Shown in pieces: positions 47,901-54,270 of a stretch of 64,000 nucleotides of DNA (the first letter of the stretch is position 1; the number at the start of each line of letters is the position of its first letter). Origin of the DNA: Molossus alvarezi (Eukaryota > Chordata > Mammalia > Chiroptera > Molossidae); contig CM073898.1 of assembly GCA_037176705.1 (NCBI GenBank), positions 26,272,488-26,336,487 of the forward strand, given 5' to 3'. A program made the position numbers and the translations under genes. The notes beneath the pieces were generated by a model. That model ran no database searches, was not told the origin of the DNA, and worked only from the letters and a program-made list of their open reading frames with translations.

Positions 47901-50900
47901 TCAAAAACTAGACCTGGTGAACTAAGAATGGTTTTTACATTTTTAAAGATGGTTTTTATATTTTATTATTGCTTGCACTTTACAATCAATAATAAAATAT
48001 AACAGAAACCATAGTTATCCACAAAGTCTTAAAAAAACATTTTGATTCATAAAACCTAAAATATTTATTTTCTGGCCCTTTACAGAAAGTTTGCTGACCT
48101 TCCTGCTCTAGACTGTGGGGCAACCCAACTTCTTTAACCAACAAATTGCCATGGGAAAAGAGAGAGATGGAGGGGAAATGTATAGATTAAAAGAGACTTA
48201 GAAGAATATCAGTCAGACACAATGTGTGGACCTTATGTGAATCCTGATTTCATATTATTATTATTTTAATATGTTGTTACTGTCTTTTTTAGAGAGAGAG
48301 GGGGAGACAGAAATATAGATGTGAGAGAGAAACATCTATCGGCTGCCTCCTGCATGCCCCATAGAGCCCGCAACCCCGAACGTGCCCTGACCGTACCTCT
48401 CAGTCCATGGGACGATGCTCAATTCACTGAGCCACACTGGCCTGGCTGAATCCTGATTTAAATATACAAACTTTAAAACAAAAGTGACATTTATGAGACA
48501 AGCTGAAATTTAGTGACTAGATATTTGATGACAAGGAATTACTGATTTTTAGATGTGGCATATATATTATAATTGATCAGAGAGAGGAAGAGGAGGAGAG
48601 AGGAAGAGAGGGAGAGGGAGAAGGGGGGGAGAGACAGACAGACAGACAGACAGACATTGACATGAAACACTGATCCGTTGCCTTCTGCATGTGCCCCAAC
48701 CCGGGATGGAACCCGAAACCTGGGCATGTGCCCTGACTGAGAACTGAACCCGCCACCCCTTGGTGCACTGGATGATGCTCCAAACAACTGAGCCACACTG
48801 GTCAGGGTTGTGGCCTATATTTTAGATACATAGACAAATATTTACAGATGAAATGAAGTCTGGGATTTGCTTTAAAATAACATAAGAGTGAGGCGTGGAA
48901 GAAGTGTGAATGGAGCAGAATTCACCATGGGTCAATCGTTGCAGCTGGTTGATGAGTAAGACTCATCATACTGTTCTGTCTACCTTTGTGTATGTTTGAA
49001 ATTCTCCATGACAAAAAGCTAAACAGAAAACAGGACATTTTTCAGTGCAAGTTGTATATCAGAAAAGCACCTATATCAGAGTCACCTGAGAGGAGTGTGC
49101 AAATTAAAATGCAAACACCTCGGGCTTACCTTGTGGGGCTGGCAACTAGGGATATGCATTTTCAGCAAGCTCCCTAGGGGGTTCTTATGTTCACTAAAAT
49201 TGGGAAAACACTGATCAGAACAGAGTGATTACTTTTTAAAATTAAACAATCACTTCTGAATTGATTTGTTTTGTATTTTTCTTGAAGAAAACCAAAGTTT
49301 CTGTCTCTCTTGTCATTGCAAGAATGATTTTAAGTATTTCTGTGTGAGCCATTCTACGGAAACATTTATTGAGCCCCTATTATTTGCCATAAATCATGCT
49401 ACATGTGCTACAGATCTTGGTCTCAAGGAATCAGTAATCTTTTAAAGTAGGTATTATCACCTTTATTTTATATCCATGGAAAGTGAGGCTCAGAAATTTG
49501 AGTAATTTACAAGAAAGATACAAGATTTGAATAAGTTTTTTGGCTCTAAGCCCAAATACATTTTACCATGCTGTTACGGAAATAACCTACATGTAGTGTT
49601 CCAGGGCAGTTTCCCAGGGTAAGTACAGTGGTAAAGCACATGGGCTTGGAAGCTAGACAGATTCAGATGCAAGTACCAGTTCCACCATTCAGCATCCATT
49701 TTCTCTTTATTTCTTTATAAACAGAGGTAAAAATGACCTATCACATAAGGTTCTTTCAAGGACTAAATCAAAACATGTACATAAAGTGTCTGACACATTT
49801 TAAGTGCCTCATAAATGTTAGAGGCTAACATTATTATTTCAGGATTGCCTTAACTTTGAGAATTTACTTTATATTAGAGAAACTGGGATGGGAGTTCAGA
49901 GGCTATTTGCTCAGATCCCATTTCCAGGCACATCTATCCTTAAAACACACAATATCAAAATATGGGAATTCCCAAGTCTCTTGGCAATTAATTCTTGACA
50001 CTGCCAAAGGTTTCCCCCTATAATTGATTCAATTTTGTTGCCATGATTCAACTATGACTCCCGCTTCCCAACCTCATATTGTGTGTAAAGAAGATGGAGA
50101 ACAAGCACAGAGAGTCTTTTTTTCTAATACTCTGACATGCCTAGATTGGGTCAAGCCTTCTATTTTTCATATCAAGAACTCGAAGTTAACATTATTTAAA
50201 AAATGAATGCAGCATTATGCCATAGCCACGCAGCCGTCAAGATCTGGACAGACCCAGGAGTCGGCCTTCAGGACAGCTTGGGCTTGAATCCCAGCTCTGC
50301 CGTTTTCTGCTACATGACTTAAAAAAGGTATAGGAGTTACCTATGCTTTCTTTTCTTTTCTGTTAAATGTGAAGTCAACCTCATGGGGTGGTTGTGAAAA
50401 GGAAGCAAGTGAAAACATTGTAAGTACTTAAGAATATATACCTGACATATACTAAATGGCTAATGCCACCGGTTGTTATTATTTTGTATTTATTTATTTA
50501 TTTGGTACGTGGCCCTAGCGGGAATCGAACCCAGGACTCTCTGGTCCCCAGGCTGGTGCTCCAAATGCTGAGCCAAACCGGCCAGGGCGTGTTGTCTTTT
50601 CGATCAACACTAAGTCTGTGACCAACACCACAGGGGCAGGTAGCCTACGGAGACCCAGGCCATCTTCACGCCCTCCTCCCACGCACCCCGCACTGCAGAA
50701 GCGACTTCCGTGGGCTCGCGGCGAGAGCAGCAGCTGGGTGGGCCGCCCTGGAGCAGGCGTCCGCTTCCACCCACAGCGCGCCCTCCCGTCCGGACCCGTC
50801 CGGACCCGTCCAGGACCCGTCCGGACCCTGGGCCCTGCGGTCACACCCTTCCCTCCGCTTTCGCGAGCGGCCGCCTGGCCAAAGGAAGCCAAGCGGCGCC

Positions 50901-51486
50901 GACCTCGCTCGGGTCGCCGACGTCACCTCCCACACCGCGGGAGCGAACTTCGTCGGGAGCTGGACCCCGGCCTCCAGGAGGGCTGTTCCTCCGGCGGCTG
51001 CGTCCTGGGGGTTCGAGGCGGGCCTCACACACCCGCATGGCTGTCACCGCGGAACACGGCGTAGGTCGCGGCCCCGCAGGGCACTGCAGGGGCGGAGCAG
51101 GCGGGCCGCGGAGGGCCTCGCGTCTGGACGGTGGAGGAGGATCCCGGCTGACGACGGGCACCATCACACACTTTCTCTGAGAGATCCGGGAAGTAACTGC
51201 CTTCCGCGCCCTTTTTAAAACACTTCGTCCGTGACCATGCGCGGTAATACGTGTGCAGGGGCAAGGACGGCGGCCCTGCCAGGACTCCGGGGCTGGGACG
51301 ACCCGGCGGGAGAGGTGCCGAGGCGGGGCCTCCCTCCATCCCTCCGCGAGGCCGACTCACCTGCGCGGCCTGCAGCCGCTCCCGCACCTCCCGCATCAGG
51401 AAGGGCTCCAAGCCGCGGCCTGCGGTGCAGAAGAAGCGGGCGCCGGGTGCAGGCCCCGGCTCGGGACCTCGGGGCCCCGCCGCCAT
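23549..51486 (-). CDS. THUMPD2: THUMPD2, complete coding region in ten exons
   Basis: THUMPD2 is an SAM-dependent RNA guanosine N2-methyltransferase. The human protein works with TRMT112 and makes m2G in U6 snRNA. The coding exons (- strand, high to low) are 51486-51361, 43068-42933, 41706-41300, 40681-40604, 38373-38321, 34831-34744, 29985-29914, 29438-29324, 27521-27413 and 23990-23549. All internal borders are AG/GT and the phases join, giving 541 residues plus stop. An N-terminal region comes first (GARFFCTAGRGLEPFL), then a lysine/glutamate-rich linker (about 105-195), the THUMP domain (about 160-265), and a Rossmann methyltransferase domain from about 285. The latter has the SAM loop DPMCGLGT (303-310), the acidic GAD (326-328) and the catalytic-type DIPFG (373-377). 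The start has a Kozak-perfect GCCGCCATGG. The human protein is about 503 residues by memory; here a 41-residue tail follows the conserved KAHSSGL. Confidence 0.95.
26272..26505 (+). mobile_element. VES SINE, young type, + strand (antisense to THUMPD2)
   Basis: It starts GCCCTGGCCGGTTTGGCTCA, has the hairpin TCCTCGGGTGAGGA at 26481-26494 and is flanked by agaatgggcatcaa (26258-26271) and agaatgggtatcaa (26506-26519), a 13/14 match. The 103-codon frame over it has no product. Confidence 0.95.
26995..27175 (+). repeat. MIR-like SINE remnant
   Basis: 'tgtgatcctgaggaagttaa', 'cagttccccatctctgaagt' and 'tgtaaatcacctagctcagt' follow the MIR consensus in the sense direction. Diverged. Confidence 0.5.
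27413..27521 (-). CDS. THUMPD2: THUMPD2 coding exon 9 (residues 359-395), catalytic motif
   Basis: Acceptor tatttcag|AA, then LPLPSGSVDVIISDIPFGKK and FTLGKDIRSILREME; donor AAAG|GTAAGG. DIPFG is the family's version of the D/N-P-P-Y/F catalytic motif of amino-methyltransferases. A + strand frame over the same bases is a shadow. Confidence 0.95.
28306..28725 (+). mobile_element. Endogenous retrovirus fragment: LTR plus tRNA-Lys primer-binding site
   Basis: An LTR-like block of about 270 bases begins tgtgtggcgctgaaac and ends near ttaaca (28571-28575). It contains a late-LTR-type stretch (ctgcactaaactttacttct). A 20-base sequence, TGGTGCCCAAGGTGGGGCTC at 28582-28601, follows a few bases later and matches the complement of the tRNA-Lys(CUU) 3' end at 18 of 20 positions. 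About 120 bases of leader-like sequence follow. No gag, pol or env frame and no second LTR were found. Class II (betaretrovirus-like) is inferred from the primer type. It is antisense to THUMPD2. Confidence 0.55.
28582..28601 (+). other. Retroviral primer-binding site-like sequence, tRNA-Lys(CUU)
   Basis: TGGTGCCCAAGGTGGGGCTC compared with TGGCGCCCAACGTGGGGCTC, the expected complement of the tRNA 3' end including CCA. The two differences are at positions 4 and 11. Its position just after an LTR-like end supports the call. Confidence 0.6.
28745..28880 (-). repeat. MIR-like SINE remnant with ATT microsatellite
   Basis: 'aggtattattattattatta' and 'cagagaggttaaaggtcgct' fit the reverse complement of MIR. 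The internal (att)n run is an expansion at the usual tattatta site. Confidence 0.55.
29324..29438 (-). CDS. THUMPD2: THUMPD2 coding exon 8 (residues 321-359)
   Basis: Acceptor cctcatag|GAT, then DVYYVGADVSDSQLRGACDN and LKAAGLTGKVELLRVSVI; donor ATAG|GTAAGA. GAD at 326-328 supplies the acidic residue expected to contact the SAM ribose. One base of the next glutamate codon ends the exon. Confidence 0.95.
29914..29985 (-). CDS. THUMPD2: THUMPD2 coding exon 7 (residues 297-320), SAM-binding loop
   Basis: Acceptor tgtag|GCT, then AGAFVLDPMCGLGTILLEAA and KEWP; donor CCG|GTGAGT. DPMCGLGT is the glycine-rich motif I of the class I methyltransferase fold, which holds SAM. Exactly 24 codons. Confidence 0.95.
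30190..30530 (+). repeat. Ancient interspersed repeat, family not assigned
   Basis: 'catgtaacctcatggtacat', 'gactatgggcagg'-type middle parts and 'agtcacatgacacacccaat' followed by 'tttcaaggggctgagaaagt' resemble a common mammalian medium-reiterated element that I remember but cannot name safely. No coding potential. Confidence 0.35.
30600..31200 (-). repeat. L2 fragment, antisense (3' half of ORF2)
   Basis: 'tatattttaaaggtggagca', 'catgttaatgttgagatacc', 'tctggagttcaggggagagg' and 'atggtatttaaagcaccaga' match antisense L2 in the right order. The element may continue to about 32.2 kb, but the similarity becomes unclear. Confidence 0.6.
32485..32720 (-). repeat. MIR-like SINE remnant
   Basis: 'aatgtcaggcactgttctaa', 'tgagaaactgaggcgtgaag' and 'gaattaaacccaggcagtca' follow the reverse complement of MIR. 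Confidence 0.65.
33043..33297 (+). mobile_element. VES SINE, young type, + strand (antisense to THUMPD2)
   Basis: It is flanked by a perfect 15-bp duplication, aataaaccagagcag, at 33028-33042 and 33298-33312. It has the tRNA-like head, the B-box-like gggttcggttccc, the hairpin TCCTCGGGTGAGGA at 33265-33278 and an (aat)n tail. It is one of the least-decayed copies, so it is a recent insertion. Confidence 0.97.
34120..34278 (+). repeat. L1 3'-end-like fragment
   Basis: 'ggggggtgtcgggagaaagg', 'tgtcaatgggggaaaaagga' and 'gaaacatctgtaacaaaaat' resemble the 3' end of bat L1 elements, followed by an A-rich tail. Assigned from memory only. Confidence 0.4.
34744..34831 (-). CDS. THUMPD2: THUMPD2 coding exon 6 (residues 267-296)
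   Basis: Acceptor ctttgtag|G, then VPLASRAYIKTAGLRSTVAW and AMASVAEIK; donor AAG|GTAAGA. This is the conserved segment linking the THUMP domain to the methyltransferase fold. Confidence 0.95.
36470..37640 (+). repeat. L2-like LINE remnant
   Basis: 'ctacatctccagcctcgact', 'tctgctgcttcatgtcgctg', 'cagacccttcatggcctgct', 'catgcctctgcacatgcaaa' and 'ctagcacaatgtttagcata' plus 'ataaatacttatt' follow the L2 3' half in sense. The frames of 60-80 codons here are leftovers or chance. Confidence 0.55.
36815..36867 (+). repeat. 27-bp tandem duplication
   Basis: The unit starting acttttccgacattttctat and ending ctcagta occurs at 36815-36841 and again at 36842-36867/8 with one difference near the end. 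It lies inside L2-like DNA. Confidence 0.9.
37690..37870 (-). repeat. MIR-like SINE remnant
   Basis: 'aacacttattgtgtcctaga', 'catctcatttaatcccaacc' and 'ttggtactattattttcctg' fit the reverse complement of MIR. Confidence 0.55.
38321..38373 (-). CDS. THUMPD2: THUMPD2 coding exon 5 (residues 250-267)
   Basis: Acceptor ctttcag|ATC, then IFIHLNDIYSVMGIPVF and the first two bases of an arginine codon; donor CAG|GTAGAT. End of the THUMP domain. This small 53-base exon is too short for a frame search and was found by protein similarity. Confidence 0.95.
38374..40603 (-). other. THUMPD2: THUMPD2 intron 4
   Basis: AT-rich throughout. The one clear element is a VES SINE at 39820-40074. In 38.4-39.8 and 40.1-40.6 kb I see no named repeat. 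Confidence 0.7.
39820..40074 (-). mobile_element. VES SINE, young type, - strand
   Basis: The left end carries the A-rich tail and the hairpin (tcctcacccgagga at 39840-39853 on +). The right end is the tRNA-like head. Flanks agtgaaaaatat (39808-39819) and agtgaagaatat (40075-40086) match at 11 of 12 positions. Same orientation as THUMPD2. Confidence 0.95.
40604..40681 (-). CDS. THUMPD2: THUMPD2 coding exon 4 (residues 224-249)
   Basis: Acceptor tttccag|GAA, then EVGRIIGIALMKQFGWKADL and RSPNLE; donor GAG|GTAATG. Exactly 26 codons, phase 0 at both ends. Within the THUMP domain. Confidence 0.95.
41300..41706 (-). CDS. THUMPD2: THUMPD2 coding exon 3 (residues 88-223)
   Basis: The largest internal exon (407 bases). 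Acceptor atttag|GA, then KIFNEMQRLINDDPESWLNA, a charged linker rich in K, E and Q (likely helical or disordered), and LTFRVSCRCSGAMAKTLSAQ opening the THUMP domain. The donor CAG|GTACAC is weak: it lacks the usual A at +4 and G at +5. The open frame runs 11 codons past it into the intron before a stop, so retention would truncate the protein. Confidence 0.95.
41707..42932 (-). other. THUMPD2: THUMPD2 intron 2
   Basis: AT-rich intron of 1.2 kb. I see no repeat or other element that I can name. Intron 3 (40682-41299), 618 bases, is likewise featureless. Confidence 0.7.
42933..43068 (-). CDS. THUMPD2: THUMPD2 coding exon 2 (residues 43-88)
   Basis: Acceptor ctctag|GTT, then VEYVSGKVFFTTCSDLNMLK and on to ...SSVSK plus one base of the next glycine; donor AAAG|GTATGG. 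The 136-base length (1 mod 3) fits the phase of exon 3. Part of the N-terminal domain. Confidence 0.95.
43165..43625 (-). repeat. MIR-like SINE split by a VES
   Basis: 'gttgtcagacactgtgctag' (left part) and 'aggaaactgagatttagaca' with 'gtcatgtagtcag' (right part) are two parts of one antisense MIR, separated by the VES at 43233-43475. The order shows the VES came later. Confidence 0.65.
43233..43475 (-). mobile_element. VES SINE, - strand, nested in MIR
   Basis: Tail and slightly damaged hairpin (tcatcacctgagga, 43251-43264 on +) at the left, tRNA-like head at the right. Flanks ctgaatacattt (43221-43232) and ctgagcacattt (43476-43487) match at 10 of 12. Older than the copies with perfect duplications. 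Confidence 0.9.
44885..45180 (+). repeat. L1 3'-end fragment
   Basis: 'ttctggggatataatggata', 'aataatactgtatcatatac', 'ttgaaagttgctaaaagagt' and 'acttacacaatgttatgtca' match the 3' UTR end of older mammalian L1 elements, ending in an A-rich tail. No coding part. Confidence 0.8.
46439..46593 (+). mobile_element. VES SINE, diverged and shortened, + strand
   Basis: Head 'ttggccaggtagctcaattg' and 'gggttcaatcccc', a short body with 'caaatcgatgtttctggttc', then a short A tail; the 3' hairpin is absent. Flanks aaaagtttatgtataggt (46421-46438) and aaaagtttaagtataggt (46594-46611) match at 17 of 18. Confidence 0.9.
47531..47768 (-). mobile_element. VES SINE, - strand, beside a tRNA-Lys half
   Basis: Hairpin with intact stem and changed loop (tcctcgcctgagga, 47545-47558 on +), body, and tRNA-like head ending 'gagccaaaccggccaaggc'. 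Flanks tctagtttcaa (47520-47530) and tctagttttaa (47769-47779) match at 10 of 11. A third copy of this target lies at 47821-47831. Confidence 0.93.
47776..47813 (-). pseudogene. tRNA-Lys(CUU) 5'-half retrocopy
   Basis: On the - strand the 38 bases begin GCCCGGCTAG, continue to GTAGAGCATGAGA and end with the anticodon loop CTCTTAA. This is the 5' half of tRNA-Lys(CUU), from the first base to the end of the loop, with three or so changes in the D arm. The 3' half is absent. Copies of tctagttttaa lie on both sides (47769-47779, overlapping the end, and 47821-47831). Confidence 0.75.
48251..48446 (-). mobile_element. VES SINE, second subfamily, - strand
   Basis: A perfect 13-bp duplication, tgaatcctgattt, at 48238-48250 and 48447-48459 flanks it. 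The head reads GGCCAGTGTGGCTCAGTGAA on the - strand and the body 'gcatgcaggaggcagccgat'; the 3' hairpin is missing. It belongs with the type at 5328-5515 and not with the hairpin type. Confidence 0.93.
48570..48808 (-). mobile_element. VES SINE, second subfamily, with expanded purine tract, - strand
   Basis: Flanks tgtggcatatatatta (48554-48569) and tgtggcctatatttta (48809-48824) are an imperfect duplication. The pyrimidine-rich part has grown into a long GA-rich tract (on +) with a (gaca)n microsatellite at about 48632-48656. Confidence 0.9.
48840..49022 (+). repeat. L1 3'-end fragment
   Basis: 'gtctgggatttgctttaaaa', 'tgcagctggttgatgagtaa', 'ctgttctgtctacctttgtg' and 'atgtttgaaattctccatga' match the 3' terminus of older L1 families, ending at an A-rich tail. 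Confidence 0.75.
49355..49580 (-). repeat. MIR-like SINE remnant
   Basis: 'tattgagcccctattatttg', 'taggtattatcacctttatt' and 'aagtgaggctcagaaatttg' fit the reverse complement of MIR. Confidence 0.6.
49615..49830 (+). repeat. MIR SINE remnant, sense
   Basis: 'agtggtaaagcacatgggct', 'ggttctttcaaggactaaat' and 'acacattttaagtgcctcat' follow the MIR consensus from head to tail. Confidence 0.65.
50190..50480 (+). repeat. MIR SINE remnant, sense, ending at a short VES
   Basis: 'cttgggcttgaatcccagct', 'catggggtggttgtgaaaag' and 'tgacatatactaaatggcta' follow MIR. The end of the MIR (ttgttattattttg) is where the short VES at 50490-50589 was inserted. Confidence 0.65.
50490..50589 (-). mobile_element. 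Short VES: tRNA-like part plus A-rich tail only (second copy)
   Basis: On the - strand it runs from GCCCTGGCCGGTTTGGCTCA, through GGGTTCGATTCCCGC, to GGGCCACGTACC, then straight into an AAATAAATAAAT tail. The end point of the tRNA-like part is the same as in the copy at 17099-17202. The flanking duplication is poor, so here a complete insertion is inferred from the tail only. Confidence 0.85.
50785..50825 (+). repeat. Decamer tandem array CCCGTCCGGA x4
   Basis: Units at 50785-50794, 50795-50804, 50805-50815 (one extra base) and 50816-50825. It lies in the CpG island, within THUMPD2 intron 1. Confidence 0.9.
51361..51486 (-). CDS. THUMPD2: THUMPD2 coding exon 1 (residues 1-42)
   Basis: It runs from ATG at 51486-51484 to ...RERLQAAQ, with donor CAG|GTGAGT. 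It encodes MAAGPRGPEP... and the conserved ARFFCTAGRGLEPFLMREVR. The exon lies in the CpG island. The ATG context is ideal (GCCGCCATGG) and the conserved protein starts here. Phase 0 at the 3' border. Confidence 0.95.
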
Positions 51487-51517
51487 GGCGGCTGCGGCGC
51501 GGCCTCGCGGTCAGGGT

Positions 51518-51523
51518 CACGTG
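51518..51523. promoter_or_regulatory. THUMPD2: E-box CACGTG just upstream of THUMPD2 start codon
   Basis: A palindromic CACGTG, followed by AC on the - strand (CACGTGAC), lies 32 bases upstream of the ATG. USF/MYC/TFE-type bHLH factors bind this motif in general. Binding here is not shown. Confidence 0.4.
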
Positions 51524-52127
51524 GCCGCGGGCGCGCGCGGCGCGTCCCCGCGCTCTCCGGGGCGGGCGCGCGGGGCTAGGCGGGCGGGTGGGGCTAAAGG
51601 CCGAGAGAGCCCAGAGGGTCGGGCCACCTGGGCGTGGCCCCAGCTGAGCCACTTGGTTAACCGCTCTGGGCCCGCTGGATTAGGCATCTGGAACGATTTA
51701 GAATCACATGTGGACGAGATATAATTGCTCATCTAAACCATCTGCCTTGTTTTTCAGATTGAGAACGTTGATGCTTAGGAGAGGCCGAGAAACAGCGAGT
51801 TACTGGCACAGGCGAGGCAGGAACCTAGACATCTTAATACCTGGTTAATGAACCATCTCCCCGTCTCCCAACTTCCCCCTTTCCTCTCCTTCATCCCTCC
51901 CCACCACTGCCCTCTCCTAAGGAGTCTTGTTCCGTCTTCACCAAGAACTGGGCCAAGCTGGGGATCCCAGGACCACGAGCAGAAATTCCCACTCCCCAAC
52001 CAAATGTGTTGATGTTCATGAAACAGGCCACAGTTCTGGCATTACTTATTTACATCGAGGTAATGAGGGCAGGATCTGGTTTGGGCCACCTGATTTGATT
52101 GGGTCTCTTAATAGTACTTGAAGGGAT

Positions 52128-52366
52128 CGCTGGCCGGTCTGGCCCAGCGGTTAGAGCGTCAGCCTATGGTCCAGAGAGACCTGGGTTCGGTTCCCGCTAA
52201 CGCACGTACCTCGGTTGCAGTTTGTCCCCGGCCTTGGTTGGGTCGTGTGGGTGGTAGCCACTCAATGTGTCCCTTTCACCTCGATGTTTCTCTCTCTCTC
52301 CCTCCCACTCTATCTGAACAAAAAAATGAAAAAATGTCCTCTGGTGAGGATAAAAAAAACAACAAC
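52128..52366 (+). mobile_element. VES SINE, young type, + strand
   Basis: Head 'ctggccggtctggcccagcg', B-box-like gggttcggttccc, hairpin TCCTCTGGTGAGGA at 52337-52350, and an A-rich tail. Flanks agtacttgaaggga (52114-52127) and agtatttgaaggga (52367-52380) match at 13 of 14. Confidence 0.95.
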
Positions 52367-52489
52367 AGTATTTGAAGGGATTTTTTTAGCTCTGAATTTT
52401 AAATTGGCCATGAAAATATTTCTTGGGAAGAATAGAATCCATATTACAAAATGAACACCATTTGTTGTATATTGGTTTAGTATGATTTC

Positions 52490-52544
52490 AAATCCATTTG
52501 TTTATGACAAGTAATTTGTTTTAATCCACTTGTTTATGATAAGA
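52490..52544 (+). repeat. Imperfect direct repeat of about 21 bp
   Basis: aatccatttgtttatgacaag and the similar aatccacttgtttatgataa(g) are separated by about 13 bases. Function unknown, probably a local duplication. Confidence 0.7.
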
Positions 52545-52732
52545 CCAAAAAAGTTGTTTTTAGAAGCAAAGTTATTTTGATAGGAGGATGAAGTGAGTTG
52601 TGTCAGGATGTCATCGTTGCATCCGTTGTCCTTGATACGCACTCCGCTTAGCTGCTGAGGGCTCCCAGTGGAGGCTTAGCCATAAAAATGTGTGGAGAAG
52701 CAACTCTGGCAGGGGGACATTTAGACGGTAGT

Positions 52733-53040
52733 ATAGTTGACCCTTAAAAAAGGTGGGAGTTAGGGGCACTGACCCCTGCACACTCAAAAATCTGTGTATA
52801 ACTTTTGCCTCCCCCCAAGCTTAACTACAGTTGGCTCTTCTCAAGCAAGGATTCAGTCTTTTCTACCTGAGGTTGAGAGTCCACAGTGGGGAAACTGCGA
52901 TTGAGAATGTGAAAATACTATTTCCATCTGAGGCTGGTTTAATTCAAGGATACAGAGGGCCAACTGTATTTATTGAAAAGTATCCGCGTGTAAGTGGACG
53001 AGCGCAGTTCAAACTCATGTTGTTCAAGGTCAATTGTATT
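52733..53040 (+). mobile_element. Tigger-like (pogo/mariner superfamily) non-autonomous DNA transposon
   Basis: The left end (tagttgaccctta) and right end (aaggtcaattgta) are inverted relatives of the CAGTTGACCCTTGAACAAC terminus. TA flanks on both sides fit mariner-type integration. The internal 'agagggccaactgtatttat' and 'gtaagtggacgagcgcagtt' also fit that group. No transposase frame remains. Confidence 0.65.
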
Positions 53041-53749
53041 GAGAATTTGTGAGGACTGTTTGAGTTTTGATTTGAGCAAAGTGACTCTTCACTAACCTCA
53101 AAAGTCTCTGAAGATCCTTGGGGGCAGTTGCTCCTGTCTTGGTGAGGTGACTCCTTCTAAAATGGCAACTTGTGTCTTCATGAATTATTCCCTAGCAACA
53201 TGCCCTTGGTGGATTGCCTTCTCTCCTAAAGTGACACCTCATATGAAAAGGTACACCTATGTTAAATTTGAACACTATTCCTTCATCTCCTCTTGCCTGG
53301 ATCAACAGTGTGATTACTCTGTCATTTGTCTGGAGTATGTTATTTTTTTTAGTGGCCTGTTAAGAGATATTATGCTGTATGCTGATGACTTGTGAAAGTA
53401 TTATAATTTCCACAGCTAAATAAACTGCTGGCAAAGACAGAATCAGTCTCTAGGTATAACTTTGCTGCCGCCAAAACAAAACAAAACAGCATTAAATTAG
53501 CTCTATAGTTATAGGAATAAGTAGAAACTATTAAATGAATGACCGTCTCTCTGGCAGGGGCTTCTCATGTGCTTCCCTTCTCCTCAACCCTCTCCCCAGC
53601 TTCATGGTCTACTGGGCCAGTGTCATGAAAATGTTTATGGAGTCATGTAATAAGAGCTTTCCAAAGGTTCAGTCCTAAGACTTCTCAGACCCTTCTGCTT
53701 TGGTGAAATCATTTTTTTTTTTGCCTCCAGACTTATGTTCTCTTTCTCT

Positions 53750-53994
53750 CTTTTTTTCCCTCACCGGAGGACATCTTTGCATTTATCTTCAGACAGAGCG
53801 GGAGGGAGAGGGGGGAAAAGAGAGAGAGAGAAACATCGATGTGAGAGAGACACATCGACTGGTTGCCACCACATGACCCCAACAGGGGCCGGGGACAAAC
53901 TGCAACTGAGGTACCTGCTCTTAGTGGGAACCGAACCCAGGACTCTCTGGTCCGTGGGTCGATGCTCTAACCGCTGAGCCAAACCGGCCAGGGC
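53750..53994 (-). mobile_element. VES SINE, young type, - strand
   Basis: Perfect 14-bp duplication tgttctctttctct at 53736-53749 and 53995-54008. Hairpin relative ccctcaccggagga at 53758-53771 (+). Complete head at the right end. Confidence 0.96.
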
Positions 53995-54270
53995 TGTTCT
54001 CTTTCTCTTGGTAGTTGCCATAGCTTATTACAACTTCTCTATACTTTGGGGTTCCTGACTCTCAAGTTTGTCTGGGGATCCCTACAGATGCATAACATAC
54101 CCAGATGAGTTTTGCTGTTTGGCTGTTGCATATTCAATATATAGGAAGTTGGAAGTGTACAGGAGCAATTTTAGAACAGATACACTTTTAAGTGAGGTGT
54201 TTTAGGGATCCAGGGCAAGATCATTTGCTTCAAGGTCCCTTCCTATTTTGGTGTTATTGACAATTTCTTT

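Larger units (their letters stand above)
43069..51360 (-). other. THUMPD2: THUMPD2 intron 1
   Basis: The longest intron (8.3 kb). It holds six VES copies, a MIR split by a VES (43.17-43.62 kb), two L1 3'-end pieces (44.9-45.18 and 48.84-49.02 kb), three MIR-like pieces (49.36-49.58, 49.62-49.83, 50.19-50.48 kb), a tRNA-Lys half at 47776-47813, and the 3' part of the CpG island. In 43.63-44.88, 45.2-46.4 and 46.6-47.5 kb I see only AT-rich DNA; 47.1-47.22 kb is (ta)-rich low complexity. Confidence 0.75.
50640..51620. promoter_or_regulatory. THUMPD2: CpG island over THUMPD2 exon 1 and promoter
   Basis: Base composition changes sharply from AT-rich to strongly GC-rich with many CpG, then back near 51.62 kb. 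The island covers the start codon at 51486, exon 1, and about 700 bases of intron 1. No TATA box is evident upstream of the ATG, as usual for CpG-island promoters. The many overlapping frames of 100-157 codons here, on both strands, come from a lack of stops in GC-rich DNA. Confidence 0.85.

Noticed and set aside
48632..48656. Regular (gaca)n repeats, considered as a CRISPR-like or other array
   Set aside because: A simple microsatellite in the pyrimidine/purine tract of a VES SINE, with no spacers.
50515..51724. Many overlapping frames of 100-157 codons on both strands around 51 kb
   Set aside because: They come from the GC-rich CpG island, where stop codons are rare. Only the frame that starts at 51486 (-) matches a known protein, and only to its donor at 51361.
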